DNA from: Scenedesmus sp. ARA3
Lineage: Eukaryota > Chlorophyta > Chlorophyceae > Sphaeropleales > Scenedesmaceae
Length of the DNA stretch: 25,101 bases
Assembly (NCBI GenBank): GCA_004335835.1
Contig: RWJK01001769.1
Location: 69,028 to 94,128, forward strand
Direction of reading: 5' to 3'
Numbering within the stretch: the stretch's first letter is position 1; the number at the start of each line of letters is the position of its first letter. A program made the translations under genes and the position numbers. This document shows positions 17,951 through 25,101 of the stretch, one piece after another. The notes below the pieces were generated by a model. That model saw nothing but the letters and a program-made list of their open reading frames with translations. It was not told the DNA's origin and searched no databases.

Positions 17951-20900
17951 ACAGCAGCAGCAGCAGCAGGAACAGGAGCATCTAAGCAGCTTGGCCTCCA
18001 GCAGGCGCGTGAGCGTATACTGTACGGCCCGGGGCCCAGGTGGTTGGATTGGTGGTGGCAGCAGCAGCAGCAGCAGGAACAGGAGCAGCAGGGAGAGGAG
18101 CAGCAGCAGGTTAAGGAGCATATAACAGCTTGGCTTGCAGCAGGCGTGTGAGCGTGTAGTGGCCCAGGTGGTTGATCTGGTGGCGGCAACAACAGCAGCA
18201 GCAGGGAGAGGAGCAGCAGCGGGTTCAGGAGCATATAACAGTTTGGCCTCCAACAGGCACGTGAGCGTGCACGGGCCCAGGTGGTTGATCTGTGGCAGCA
18301 GCAGCAATACTTAAGCAGTTTTTACTCTCTCCTGCAGCCACGTCTTGTGTGGGCTCCACATGGTTGCTCTGTTGGTGGCGGCAATGGTGGCTATGTTGGC
18401 GCATAGTTCAGGTGCGCCAGCTGTTCTTAGACGCATCGACCCAAGCCTAGCAGAAGTCATGCGAATCGGCACATCTGCCATAGGCTGCCTTACACAGTGC
18501 TGCTGCTGGTGGTTAAGTGAATAAGTAAGCAGGTAAGAGCGGCGACTGTTACTTACTGACAGCGACGGTAAGTGAGAATACAGCGCCTGGCAGTGTGCTT
18601 TGTCGTACACTTTGACCTGCTCCTTGATCCTCCCTTACCTGTGCCAGCATACCCACGCCTTGCTTGGTAAAGCAGCGCTGCTGCGCGGCGCAGGTGTGGC
18701 GGTAGCCGTTGCCCACGCCAGCATTGTTCACCAGAATATCTAATGGCCCGGGCCTGGCAGCCACGGCCTCTGCAAAGCGAGCCACATTATCTTGGCAGGC
18801 CAGGTCCAGCTGAGGGGCCACTTCCACTTGACTGCCGCGGTGCTTGCGCCTGTGCGGCATACATGCGCAGTGTGCGGCGGTGATGATGTTATGGTGTTAT
18901 TGTGTTACTCAAACATGTAGCGGAAAGCGGCAGGGCCGATGCCGTTGCCAAGTGGTTTAAATTGGTGCCAAGTGGTTTAATTTGCGCATCATCTTGGCAG
19001 GCCAGGTCCAGCTGCGGGGCCACCTCCACTCGGCTGCCGGGGTGCTTGCGCCTGCGCACATGCACATGAATCTTTGTTTGGTGTTGCTATTGTGAAGAAT
19101 CAAGAATGTAGCGGAGAGCGGCAGGGTCGGTCTCGTTGCCAAGCGGTAGGTAAGTGGGACACGATGCATGCAAAGCGTATCACATTGTCCTGGCAGGCCA
19201 GGTCCAGCTGCTGAGCCACCTCCACTTGACTGCCGCGGTGCCTGCGCCTGTGGGAGGGAAACATAGACATCGTGCAGCAGGGGGTGTTTTTGCTGCCATT
19301 CAACACATGCAGAGTGCGGCAGATGCATGAAGCTGCTGCTGCCTGCAGTGGCACAAGTGGCAAAGCGTGTCGCATTGTCCTGGCTGAGGGGCCACTTCCA
19401 CTTGACTGCCGCGGTGCTTGCGCCTGAGGTGCATACATGCGCAGCGTGCAGCACGGATGTTTGATTCATTATCATCATGTACCAGTCAAGCCACACCAAA
19501 AGAGGGAGTTTTGATAATCAACAAGTAGCAGAGCGCGGATGGGTTGGTGCTTGCTGCCAAGCGGCAGGAAAGTGGGGAAGGACGCCTGCAAAGCATGCCA
19601 CATTATTTTGGCAGGCCAGGTCCAGCTGCGGGGCCACCTCCACTTGACTGCCGCGGTGCTTGCGCCTGATCAAGGCACAAAGACATTGTGCAGNGGGGGA
19701 TTGTCGGCCTGTTCTATGATTCAACACATGTAGAACGTGGTAGGTGCCTGCAATGGAGGAAGTGGGGAAGCATGTCACACTGTCCTGGCAGGCCAGGTCC
19801 ACCTGCGGAGCCACTTCCATTCGGCTGCCGCGGCGCTTGCGCCTGAGCGGATGACGTGTGCAGCAGGAATGTTGTGCAAACATGTGGCAGAGCGCGGCAG
19901 CGTCGGTGGCATTGCCAAGTGATGCTGAAAGGACTGCGCCCACATCCGCACGAATTGCATCGCTGCTCGCGCTTGAGCAAATGACATGTGCAGCGAGTGG
20001 CGTTTGGCTGACATAGCAGCAGTGTAGTAGAGTTGCGCATCATGCTGCGCGTAATGTCACGGGTGTGTGGGTGCTTACATGAGGCCTGCTGCCACCTGGC
20101 GCCCTTCCCTGTAGTCAATTGCTCCTAAGATCACCGTGGCTCCTTGCCCTGGCAGCAGCAGCAGCAGCGGCATGAATGAGAAAGAATGAATGAGGTACGC
20201 ATGGTGGGTTAGGACTCGCCAGTGTGTGTGTGACGATGAGAATACCCCATGCGCCTTCACACCTCCTACCATTGCAGCAGCAGCATGTCAGGCAAGCAAT
20301 GCACCGCTCAGATGCTTGCCCAGCATGCGTGCAGCACCGTTGCCACCTTGCAAGTTGCAAAACCAGCTGAGCTGCATGTACGGGAGATGATTGCATCACC
20401 GGCCCTCACGTCATGCGCCACAGCTTGGCTCGTAGCACACTGTGCTGGCAGCTGGCAGCTGGTTGCTGCAGTTGCCCGCATCGGCTGCTACGGCTGTGCT
20501 GGTGGTAACACTGTCAGTTTGTCCACACCGTACATTGTCAGGTAGCCAGCGGCAGCAGCATGCGGCCTAGCTGCTTGGCTGCCTGGTCACCAGCTAAGTT
20601 TGTTCAGGTGTCAGCAGAAGTCTAGCCCCTACCTGGCTGTCACAGTGACGGTGACGGTCACCGCACCTGACAGGTAATCTGCACCAGCATGCTGCTTAGC
20701 TGCTTAGCTGCAATGCTGTCATGCTTAGGTGCAAGCGTTTTGTGCAAGCCCCCGGCTGGCTGCCACTGCCCCTGCCCGGCAGTCTGCTGTGGCCAGGTGT
20801 GCTACACATGCCTGCTAGGCAGCCTGCAGCAGCACGCTGCTCATCTGCCCTGCTAGCTTGCTCACGTGCCAGCAACACGCATGCCAGACCCACAAACAAA

Positions 20901-21087
20901 ACTTGCTGGCAATGATTGCTTTACATTTGACACATTTGCAGCCATGCAAAGCCGCACCTGCCAGGTAGTCTGCTGTTGCCAGGCCGATACCTGCAGTAGC
21001 TCCAGTGACCAGTGCCACCTTGCCTGCCAGGGGCTGCCGCTGCTGCTGCTGCTGCTGCTGCTGCCTGCAGTGGTGCACGTGAGTCAT
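13745..21087 (-). CDS. short-chain dehydrogenase/reductase, retinol dehydrogenase-like (SDR-A)
   Basis: Eight minus-strand exons join in phase: 21087-20958, 20148-20079, 18849-18639, 17902-17790, 17162-17070, 16265-15965, 15392-15298 and 13904-13745; 1173 bases, 390 aa. It is a classical NAD(P)-dependent SDR with a Rossmann fold: TGATAGIG (28-35) binds the cofactor, NNAG is at 108-111, NHLG at 139-142, VSS at 164-166 and the catalytic YEHTK at 189-193, then VDPG (218-221). The C-terminal ASELWEQSADLAGLP resembles the end of RDH/WWOX-type enzymes; the substrate is unknown. A Gln run follows the start. The ATG at 21087 is a choice: an AG acceptor 16 bases later could instead mark a first exon further upstream. 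The long introns are filled with copies of the exon edges. Confidence 0.88.
13997..14395 (-). repeat. exact 150-bp units carrying SDR-A exon 8 acceptor edge
   Basis: Units begin at 13997, 14147 and 14297, a period of exactly 150 bases. Each holds the exon 8 acceptor (CTGCAG) and about 40 exon bases (LLHSGHDLHRVVPAA), starting at 14049, 14199 and 14349; the true edge is at 13904. Units are over 90 percent alike by eye. After the exon edge each copy changes to the start of the next unit. Confidence 0.92.
14520..15181 (-). repeat. six copies of SDR-A exon 7 donor edge with distance-dependent decay
   Basis: The true exon 7 ends at 15298. Copies of its end plus GTGAG donor finish at 15114, 14997, 14902, about 14807, 14658 and about 14530. 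The nearest keeps 20 codons (WALNTALHTTLDWPLR) with five synonymous and one replacement change. The next keep fewer codons, and the farthest has lost the donor (AT for GT). Each unit also carries an intron stretch with CATGCATGTGTGTGCTGT. Confidence 0.88.
15714..15857 (-). other. possible in-frame cassette exon: duplicate of SDR-A exon 6 end
   Basis: The last part of exon 6 (true end 15965) is repeated here with a CCACAG/GTGTGT donor at 15714. An AG acceptor (GGTCAG) lies at 15858. Used together they give 144 bases, exactly 48 codons with no stop, and both sides are phase 0 like the exon 6/exon 7 junction. It would add a segment from HVHAATCDWRAYV to YARGVFAWPQ between residues 306 and 307. 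It is shorter than the matching part of exon 6 by a few Gly/Ala codons. Confidence 0.6.
16385..16712 (-). repeat. copies of SDR-A exon 6 acceptor edge fused to exon 4 core fragments
   Basis: A copy starting at 16499 keeps the AG acceptor and 36 codons of exon 6 (LGAQGVTACAVDPGAV onward), with six synonymous and two replacement changes. A second, near 16712-16622, is frame-broken. Directly after each, in the sense direction, lies a piece resembling the exon 4 core VFVSSIVH (16366-16390 and about 16585-16612), although exon 4 itself is more than 1 kb upstream. Confidence 0.8.
16936..16996 (-). repeat. copy of SDR-A exon 5 donor edge
   Basis: HTKLANLCTAFEMQR followed by AG/GTGCTC repeats the end of exon 5 (HTKLANLYTAFEMQR, AG/GTGGGT at 17070). 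It includes the catalytic lysine codon but not the catalytic tyrosine. A CTG tract at 17022-17059 separates it from the true exon. Confidence 0.88.
17412..17756 (-). repeat. two copies of SDR-A exon 4 donor edge with nested 27/30-bp repeats
   Basis: Besides the true donor at 17790, copies of the exon 4 end (VFVSSIVHRFAAI plus donor) finish at 17648 and 17422. Inside them the bases for VFVSS plus about five codons are repeated in tandem, five units starting at 17454, 17481, 17508, 17538 and 17568, and two starting at 17680 and 17710. The periods are 27, 27, 30, 30 and 30, all multiples of three. A CTG tract sits beside each larger unit. Confidence 0.9.
17912..17968. repeat. CAG tract before SDR-A exon 4 acceptor
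   Basis: A run of CAG/CAA triplets ends eight bases from the acceptor of exon 4. In the sense direction it reads CTG/TTG and occupies the place of a polypyrimidine tract. Confidence 0.9.
17990..18292 (-). repeat. copies of SDR-A exon 4 acceptor edge
   Basis: Exon 4 starts at 17902. Copies of its first 17 or so codons start at 18289 (INHLGPCTLTCLLEAKL), 18176 (INHLGHYTLTRLLQAKL) and about 18050. The first two keep an AG acceptor in phase 0 (CACAG and CCAG). The third has AT and a frame shift. A still weaker remnant lies at 18330-18360. Each is preceded, in the sense direction, by CTG triplets. Confidence 0.88.
18978..19975 (-). repeat. five or six copies of SDR-A exon 3 acceptor edge
   Basis: Exon 3 starts at 18849. 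Copies start at 19051, 19247, 19423, 19665 and 19842, with a faint one near 19970. Spacings are 202, 196, 176, 242 and 177 bases. All five keep the AG acceptor and the RKHRGSQVEVA start, usually on to DLACQDNV; the one at 19423 has an internal deletion. Replacement changes such as N to S appear in the outer copies. Each is followed by related intron sequence (CATGTAG, GCGGCAGGGTCGGT). Confidence 0.9.
20655..20690 (-). repeat. copy of SDR-A exon 1 donor edge
   Basis: ADYLSG followed by GTGCGGT repeats the exon 1 end ADYLAG with GTGCGGC (true donor after 20958). A short GTGACGGTCACC-type palindrome lies immediately 3' of it at about 20650-20664. Confidence 0.75.
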
Positions 21088-22430
21088 TGAAATGAGTTGA
21101 TGTGTGTTGATTGAGATTCGTTGAGTGCTGCGTATGATACATGTTGTGGGTTGTGGCAGTATGTACACAGTATGTTGTGTATAAGCATGATCTTTGGGCA
21201 TCTGCTAAGTGATATGGTGACTGCCCGCTGCACTGCAGACAGCCGGACAGACATTGAAGGCATGTGCACACCACCTGACAGCAAATGCTGTCAGCTACGT
21301 GTCAGAAGGAACTGCTGCAGACAGAAAACCACTCTGGGACGTCTAGCTGCTTATATTATGTGTGGATTCACTGTGCAAGGGCGTGCCTGCTTTAGCAGGA
21401 TCTTTAGCTGCAGCAAGTTCACACCAGACAGGGTCTTGGCACTTACTCACCTGTGCTGCTGCTCAGCAGATGCCATGGCACCAACCTGGCAGCGAACGCG
21501 CAACCGATGCACATGCCTGCCAGAAGTGCCTGCTCTATTAGCTGGAGGTGGAGTTCGGGCCTTGCCCAGCATGCTGCCTAGTCACTAGCCGTGTCAGCAA
21601 GCAGGCCGCCCAAAATATGGTTTTCAAGTGGTTTGTGCTGGTTTAGTGTGATATATTGCAGCGTTGCGGGCGTAGAGACAGCAAAGTTGATGTTACGATA
21701 CGAGGCGCGAGATCTCTGTACGGCAGCATCAAAGACTGCCCTGCAGGCCGCGTCACACGCTGTTTTCAATCCCTTGTATGTTAATAATCTAGGTGGATTC
21801 TCAACTACCCGATAACATGGTGCCAGGGTTCGAAGCGCAGAGTCAACTGTCATCTGGACATCACCTCGCCCTTTTGCTCACAGATGAGCAGGCAATGCCC
21901 TAAGATCGTCTGCTGTACACGACGATTAGCTGTAAGCTACGAGCAATGGATCAACAGACAGCCACACAACGGCTGAAACGTGCCGCATGTGGCCACTGCT
22001 CCCTGTCCTGGGGACAGGGCACAACTTATGACAACTTATGCCAGCTTGCTGGTTTGGCTCCGGCCAGCTGTAACAAGTCCAGGATCACCTAACAGCAATG
22101 AATCATGTAAAATACATCATGATGGGCCTTGGATGGGACAATTTCACAACAAAGCGCCACAAAACGCGGGGCTGGCAGCTCCATCAGCCAAATTCAGCCA
22201 GCCCGCAGCTGCTCCCTGCTGCCCGGCAGCCAAATTCACCCAGCCCCTGCAGGCTGCCGGTGCCCTGCCCTGCACGGCTGTGGGCCCCGCCAAAAGTAGC
22301 CGCCCAGCAGCCCCTGCTGACCTGGCTACAGCTGCACAGAAGTACAGCAGTGAATCATGTTGGAGCTGGGCACCTACTGCATAGGGGTGTTTGCGTGTTC
22401 TGCTGGTGATGGCAGTGCCGTAGGCCTCCG
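21088..22430. other. intergenic region between SDR-B and SDR-A
   Basis: This should contain the 5' flank of SDR-A and the distal 3' flank of SDR-B. I find no recognised gene. A minus-strand open frame at 21578-21853 (91 codons) is low in triplet repeats and could be an exon of something unseen, but shows no family motif and has no evident splice partners. A CTG tract at 21043-21064 belongs to the SDR-A Gln codons. Confidence 0.5.
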
Positions 22431-22498
22431 GCAGTTAAGTTCGCTTGATTGCTGTGTATGGCCGGCCAGTAGGGTTTCGCTCCCCCTGGTAACAAAAT
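22431..22498. repeat. 3' flank element shared by SDR-A and SDR-B
   Basis: About 65 bases here resemble 13224-13290 and 13624-13690 in the SDR-A 3' flank. The conserved cores are GATTGCTGTGTATGGC and GCTCCCCCTGGTA. All three copies lie beyond an SDR stop codon on the minus strand. It could be a 3' UTR element, a small dispersed repeat, or a relic of common ancestry of the two loci. Confidence 0.8.
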
Positions 22499-22614
22499 GA
22501 ACATGTTGAATACACTGTCAACAACTTGCCACGGACGTCAGCACACCAACATCGACGCCTGACGGATACATGACCCTCTGACAAGCAGCTCCACCCAGCG
22601 CCCTTCAGCTGCTG

Positions 22615-25045
22615 TCACTGCTGCTCCTGCAGGCTGCCGCTGCCCTGCGCAGCAGCTGCACTGAAGGCCTTGCTGAAATACCCGGCCAGCAGCCCCTGCC
22701 ACAGCTGGTCAGGCAGCAGCCGCTTCGCCAGCCAGGTGGCCCTGCTGTTGCCCACATGGTACAGGCTTTGGGGGTTTCGGCTGGTGGCCGCCTCATAGAT
22801 GACTGCCACTGCCTCCTCCACAGGCACAGCCTTGGCCTCACTCTTCCTGGTCATCTCACTCATCTGCAGCAGGGAAAACCACAGGCATCAGGATTTGTTT
22901 GAGCAGCTCATAGATGACTGCAACTGCATCCTCCACAGGCACAGCCTTGGCCTCACTCTTCTTGGTCATCTCACTCATCTGCACAGGCAACCATGAAGAG
23001 GCATCATTGTGGCAGCTTTGCTGCTCTGCTGGCACGCTCAGCAGCGCCGCCACAGTGGCGGCTGCAAGCAGCAGCAAGCCGTGCACTGCACTGCTTTCCT
23101 CGCGCTTCATTCAATAAACAGAACAAACCACAGCATGATTCAAATGTACACAGCAACAGGCTCAAATGTCATACGGCTAATCATTCCGGCCAGCTCACCC
23201 CGTCCATCATGCCTCCATACACAGCCCGCGCTGCAGCAAAGCGCTGATGTGGCACAGCAAGGCAAACGCCACTGCTGCCCTGGGCAGGCCCCTTCTAGAC
23301 CTCTGAGTACGCATCATGTTTACATTGTGATTTGCAAACTGTGTCACCTGCAACTTATTTAAAACTGCCCTGCTGCCCGGCTCACCCTGTCCATCGCCGC
23401 CAGACATCGCCTGCGCCGCCGCAAAGCACTGAAGCAAAATGACAACTGTATACTTCAAATGATGTGGCACAGCAAGGCCAGCTGCACTGCTGCACGGCTC
23501 ACCCCATCCTTCCCTCCCCATACATTGCCTGCGCTGCCGTAAAGTCAATGTCTAATCACTCACCCCGTCCATCATGCCGCCATACACCGCCTGCGCCGCC
23601 GCAAGGCGTGCCGGGTCAGCCTGGCTGGTGCTGCGGGCCCTGCCTTTGGCCCACAGCGGCGTGGCCACTGGCCCCGGCTTCACCACCACCACAGCCACGC
23701 CAAACTGCTGCAGCTCGTAGCGCAGGCACTCGCTGAAGGACTCTAGGGCGTGCTTTGAGGAGCAGTAGGCGCTCCAGGCTGGCATGGTGAGGTGGCCGGC
23801 CTGGTGTACAGGAGCAGGTCAGAAACAAAAGGCAGGTAAAAGGAAAATGCTATTCAGTAGGCGCTCCATGCAGGCATGGTGAGGTGGCCGGCCTGGCAAT
23901 ACAGCAAGCACAGCCGCATAACAGGCAGGCAATGAGGGGATCACGGGAAGTGCTGGTGCATGTCATGCAGTGCATGCGCTGGTCAGGCGACAGGTCCGCC
24001 ACAGGCCATCAACGCGCAGCAGGATGACGCCAAGGCGTGCTTGGAGGAGCAGTAGGCGCTCCATGCAGGCATGGTGAGGTGGCCGGCCTGGTGTGCAGCA
24101 GGGAAAGGGTGAGGCGGGCAGCAGGCAGCAGCCAGCAGGCAGCAGGCAGCAGGCAGCAGGCCGGTATTGCATTGCAGGACAACAGAAGTTCCTGCTGAGT
24201 AAACGCTCCACGCAGGCATGGTGAGGTGGCCGGCCTGGTGCACAGCAGGGAGGGTGAGGCAGGCAGCAGGCAGCAGGCAGCAGGCCGGTATTGCATTGCA
24301 GGACAAAAGAAGTTCCTACTGAGTAAACGCTCCATGCAGGCATGGTGCGGTGGCCGGCCTGGCAGGCGGCAGGGAGGATGAGGCAGGCGGCAGGCAGCAG
24401 GCAGCAGGCCGGTATTGCATTGCAGGACAAAAGAATTTTACTGAGTAGGCGCTCCATGCAGGCATGGTGAGGTGGCCGGCCTGGCAGGCAGCAAGCATAG
24501 AGTTGCATAAGAGGCAGGCAGTGAGGGGGTCACGAGAACTGCTGGTGCATGTCGTGCCGTGCATGTGCTGGTCAGGCGACAGGTCCGCGTCAGGATCGCC
24601 AACACGCAGGGGCGCGGCAGGCAGCAGGCTGGAATCACATACGGCTGCTGCATGCCATGCACTGCGCTGCTATCACCTGTGCATCTGCTGTGGGCTAGTG
24701 GGGCCACAGCATCATGATGTGCATGCATGACTGCGCACAGCAGCGGTGTCTGGTCTGTCGCTGTCGGGTAGGCAGCTGATAGGTGAGCAGCGGGCTGCAG
24801 CGGGCTCTGCTGCTAGTGGCTTGGCAGCTGCACAACAGCTGCACATGTACCTCCGTACAGGCGTTGCAACTGCTTTTTATAACACGTGCATCGCTGCAAC
24901 CAGCTGCCTAGCTGGTCTTATCCTTTTGTATCTCACCACGCTGCTGACGTTGACGATGCGGCCCTTGTGCTGCCCGCTGCGCAGCAGGGGGATGAAGGCC
25001 TGGCTGGTGGCCACTGCGCCCATGAAGTTGACCTCCATCACCTCC
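22615..25045 (-). CDS. short-chain dehydrogenase/reductase, 3' part (SDR-B, N-terminus outside window)
   Basis: Three minus-strand exons are visible: 25045-24937, 23800-23564 and 22863-22615 (stop included), giving the last 197 residues plus one split codon. They join in phase 0 at GTG/GTGAGA with AG/GCC, and GGG/GTGAGT with CAG/ATG. Motifs are those of a classical SDR: NFMGAV, RIVNVSSV, the catalytic YCSSK, then KPGPVATPLW. The long tail (AVAVIYEAATSRNP, LYHVGNSRATWLAKRLLP) resembles the C-terminal region of SDRs related to 17-beta-hydroxysteroid and retinol dehydrogenases, where a similar YLVG...LL..LLP pattern occurs. The cofactor-binding TGxxxGxG lies beyond the right edge. It differs from SDR-A in sequence and exon plan, so the two are not recent duplicates. 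The substrate is unknown. Confidence 0.86.
22905..22978 (-). repeat. copy of SDR-B last-exon acceptor edge, usable alternative acceptor
   Basis: Twenty-four codons from MSEMTKKSEAKAVPVEDAV to VIYE repeat the start of the last exon, with two conservative replacements and one synonymous change. It keeps a GTGCAG acceptor in phase 0. Splicing here would read on through LLKQILMPVVFPAADE to a stop at 22856, replacing the 82-residue tail by 40 residues. Confidence 0.88.
23190..23545 (-). repeat. three copies of SDR-B middle-exon donor edge
   Basis: The true middle exon ends at 23564 with AAAQAVYGGMMDG. Copies plus GTGAG donor lie near 23545-23490, 23425-23375 and 23240-23190. The farthest one is the best preserved (AAARAVYGGMMDG and GTGAGC), while the two nearer ones have small deletions or replacements (AAQAMSGG, AAQAMYGEG). 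Confidence 0.85.
23855..24480 (-). repeat. five copies of SDR-B middle-exon acceptor edge
   Basis: The true exon starts at 23800. Copies starting at 23892, 24087, 24234, 24358 and 24480 all keep the AG acceptor and AGHLTMPAWS (AGHRTMPAWS in one). The copy at 24087 extends through AYCSSKHAL and therefore includes the catalytic Tyr and Lys codons. Between copies lie (GGCAGCA)n-type tracts and a duplicated stretch with GGTCAGGCGACAGGTCCG (near 23981 and 24571). Confidence 0.92.
24112..24165. repeat. GCAGGCA heptamer minisatellite
   Basis: Tandem GCAGGCA units fill the space between two SDR-B acceptor-edge copies. The same heptamer runs recur at 24256-24285 and 24383-24410 in the neighbouring units, so it is part of the duplicated unit. 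Confidence 0.85.
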
Positions 25046-25047
25046 CT

Positions 25048-25101
<54 letters not shown>
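25048..25101. repeat. CAG tract before SDR-B exon acceptor
   Basis: About 18 CAG triplets run to the window edge. In the sense direction this is a CTG tract ending directly at the CTGCAG acceptor of the exon at 25045. Confidence 0.97.

Noticed and set aside
21822..21840. B-box-like GGGTTCGAAGC
   Set aside because: It lacks the expected CC after the core, and I find no A box or cloverleaf around it.
21578..21853. 91-codon minus-strand open frame in the SDR-A 5' flank
   Set aside because: The composition looks protein-like, but there is no family motif, no in-phase splice partner that I can defend, and the length is not remarkable for GC-rich DNA.
4221..24480. all exon-edge copies explained as assembly error
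   Set aside because: Not excluded, but the copies differ from the exons by many scattered substitutions, each array matches only its local exon, and spacers carry independent sequence. Simple read misjoining does not produce that.
13745..25045. SDR-A and SDR-B as one gene or a recent tandem duplication
   Set aside because: Each has its own catalytic YxxxK exon and stop codon, and their sequences and exon borders differ. Only the short 3' element is shared.

Overview
The window looks like nuclear DNA of a green alga. I infer a chlorophyte, possibly of the Scenedesmus/Tetradesmus type, from the many introns, the GC-rich coding sequence, the abundant CAG/CTG triplet tracts and a plastid-type lipid enzyme with a transit peptide. 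No species assignment can be made from sequence alone. All four genes I can support lie on the minus strand. I rebuilt them by joining exons at GT..AG sites in matching phase. Single undetermined bases sit at 6326 and 19694.

Layout, left to right. 1-1265 is microsatellite and triplet-rich DNA with no supported gene. 1266-2493 holds a two-exon gene model for a small acidic Myb/SANT-like protein. 2494-4220 has no recognised gene, but contains two palindromes and an ATC-rich tract. 4766-10226 is a complete five-exon gene for plastid glycerol-3-phosphate acyltransferase (419 aa). 10227-12940 is mostly unexplained intergenic DNA. 13745-21087 is a complete eight-exon gene for a retinol-dehydrogenase-like short-chain dehydrogenase (SDR-A, 390 aa). 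21088-22430 is intergenic. 22615-25045 is the 3' part of a second, different SDR gene (SDR-B), which runs off the right edge.

The striking property is how the introns and 3' flanks are built. Most of the exons have one or more extra copies of one of their edges, made of the splice site plus about 20-190 bases of adjoining exon and some intron. These lie in tandem in the neighbouring intron, always in the sense orientation. Last exons have the same kind of array beyond the stop codon, including copied stop codons. Roughly 45 such copies are listed below. Several keep a usable splice site and an open frame, and some differ from the true exon almost only at synonymous positions. One, at 15714-15857, is a possible 144-base in-frame cassette exon. 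One, at 22979, is an alternative acceptor giving a different C-terminus. (CTG)n tracts, in the sense direction, sit directly in front of several acceptors where a polypyrimidine tract would be expected.

The acyltransferase starts plastid glycerolipid synthesis. The two SDRs are NAD(P)H oxidoreductases of unknown substrate. I see no operon-like or pathway link between the genes; what they share is the exon-edge duplication and, for the two SDR genes, a related sequence element of about 65 bases beyond the stop codon.
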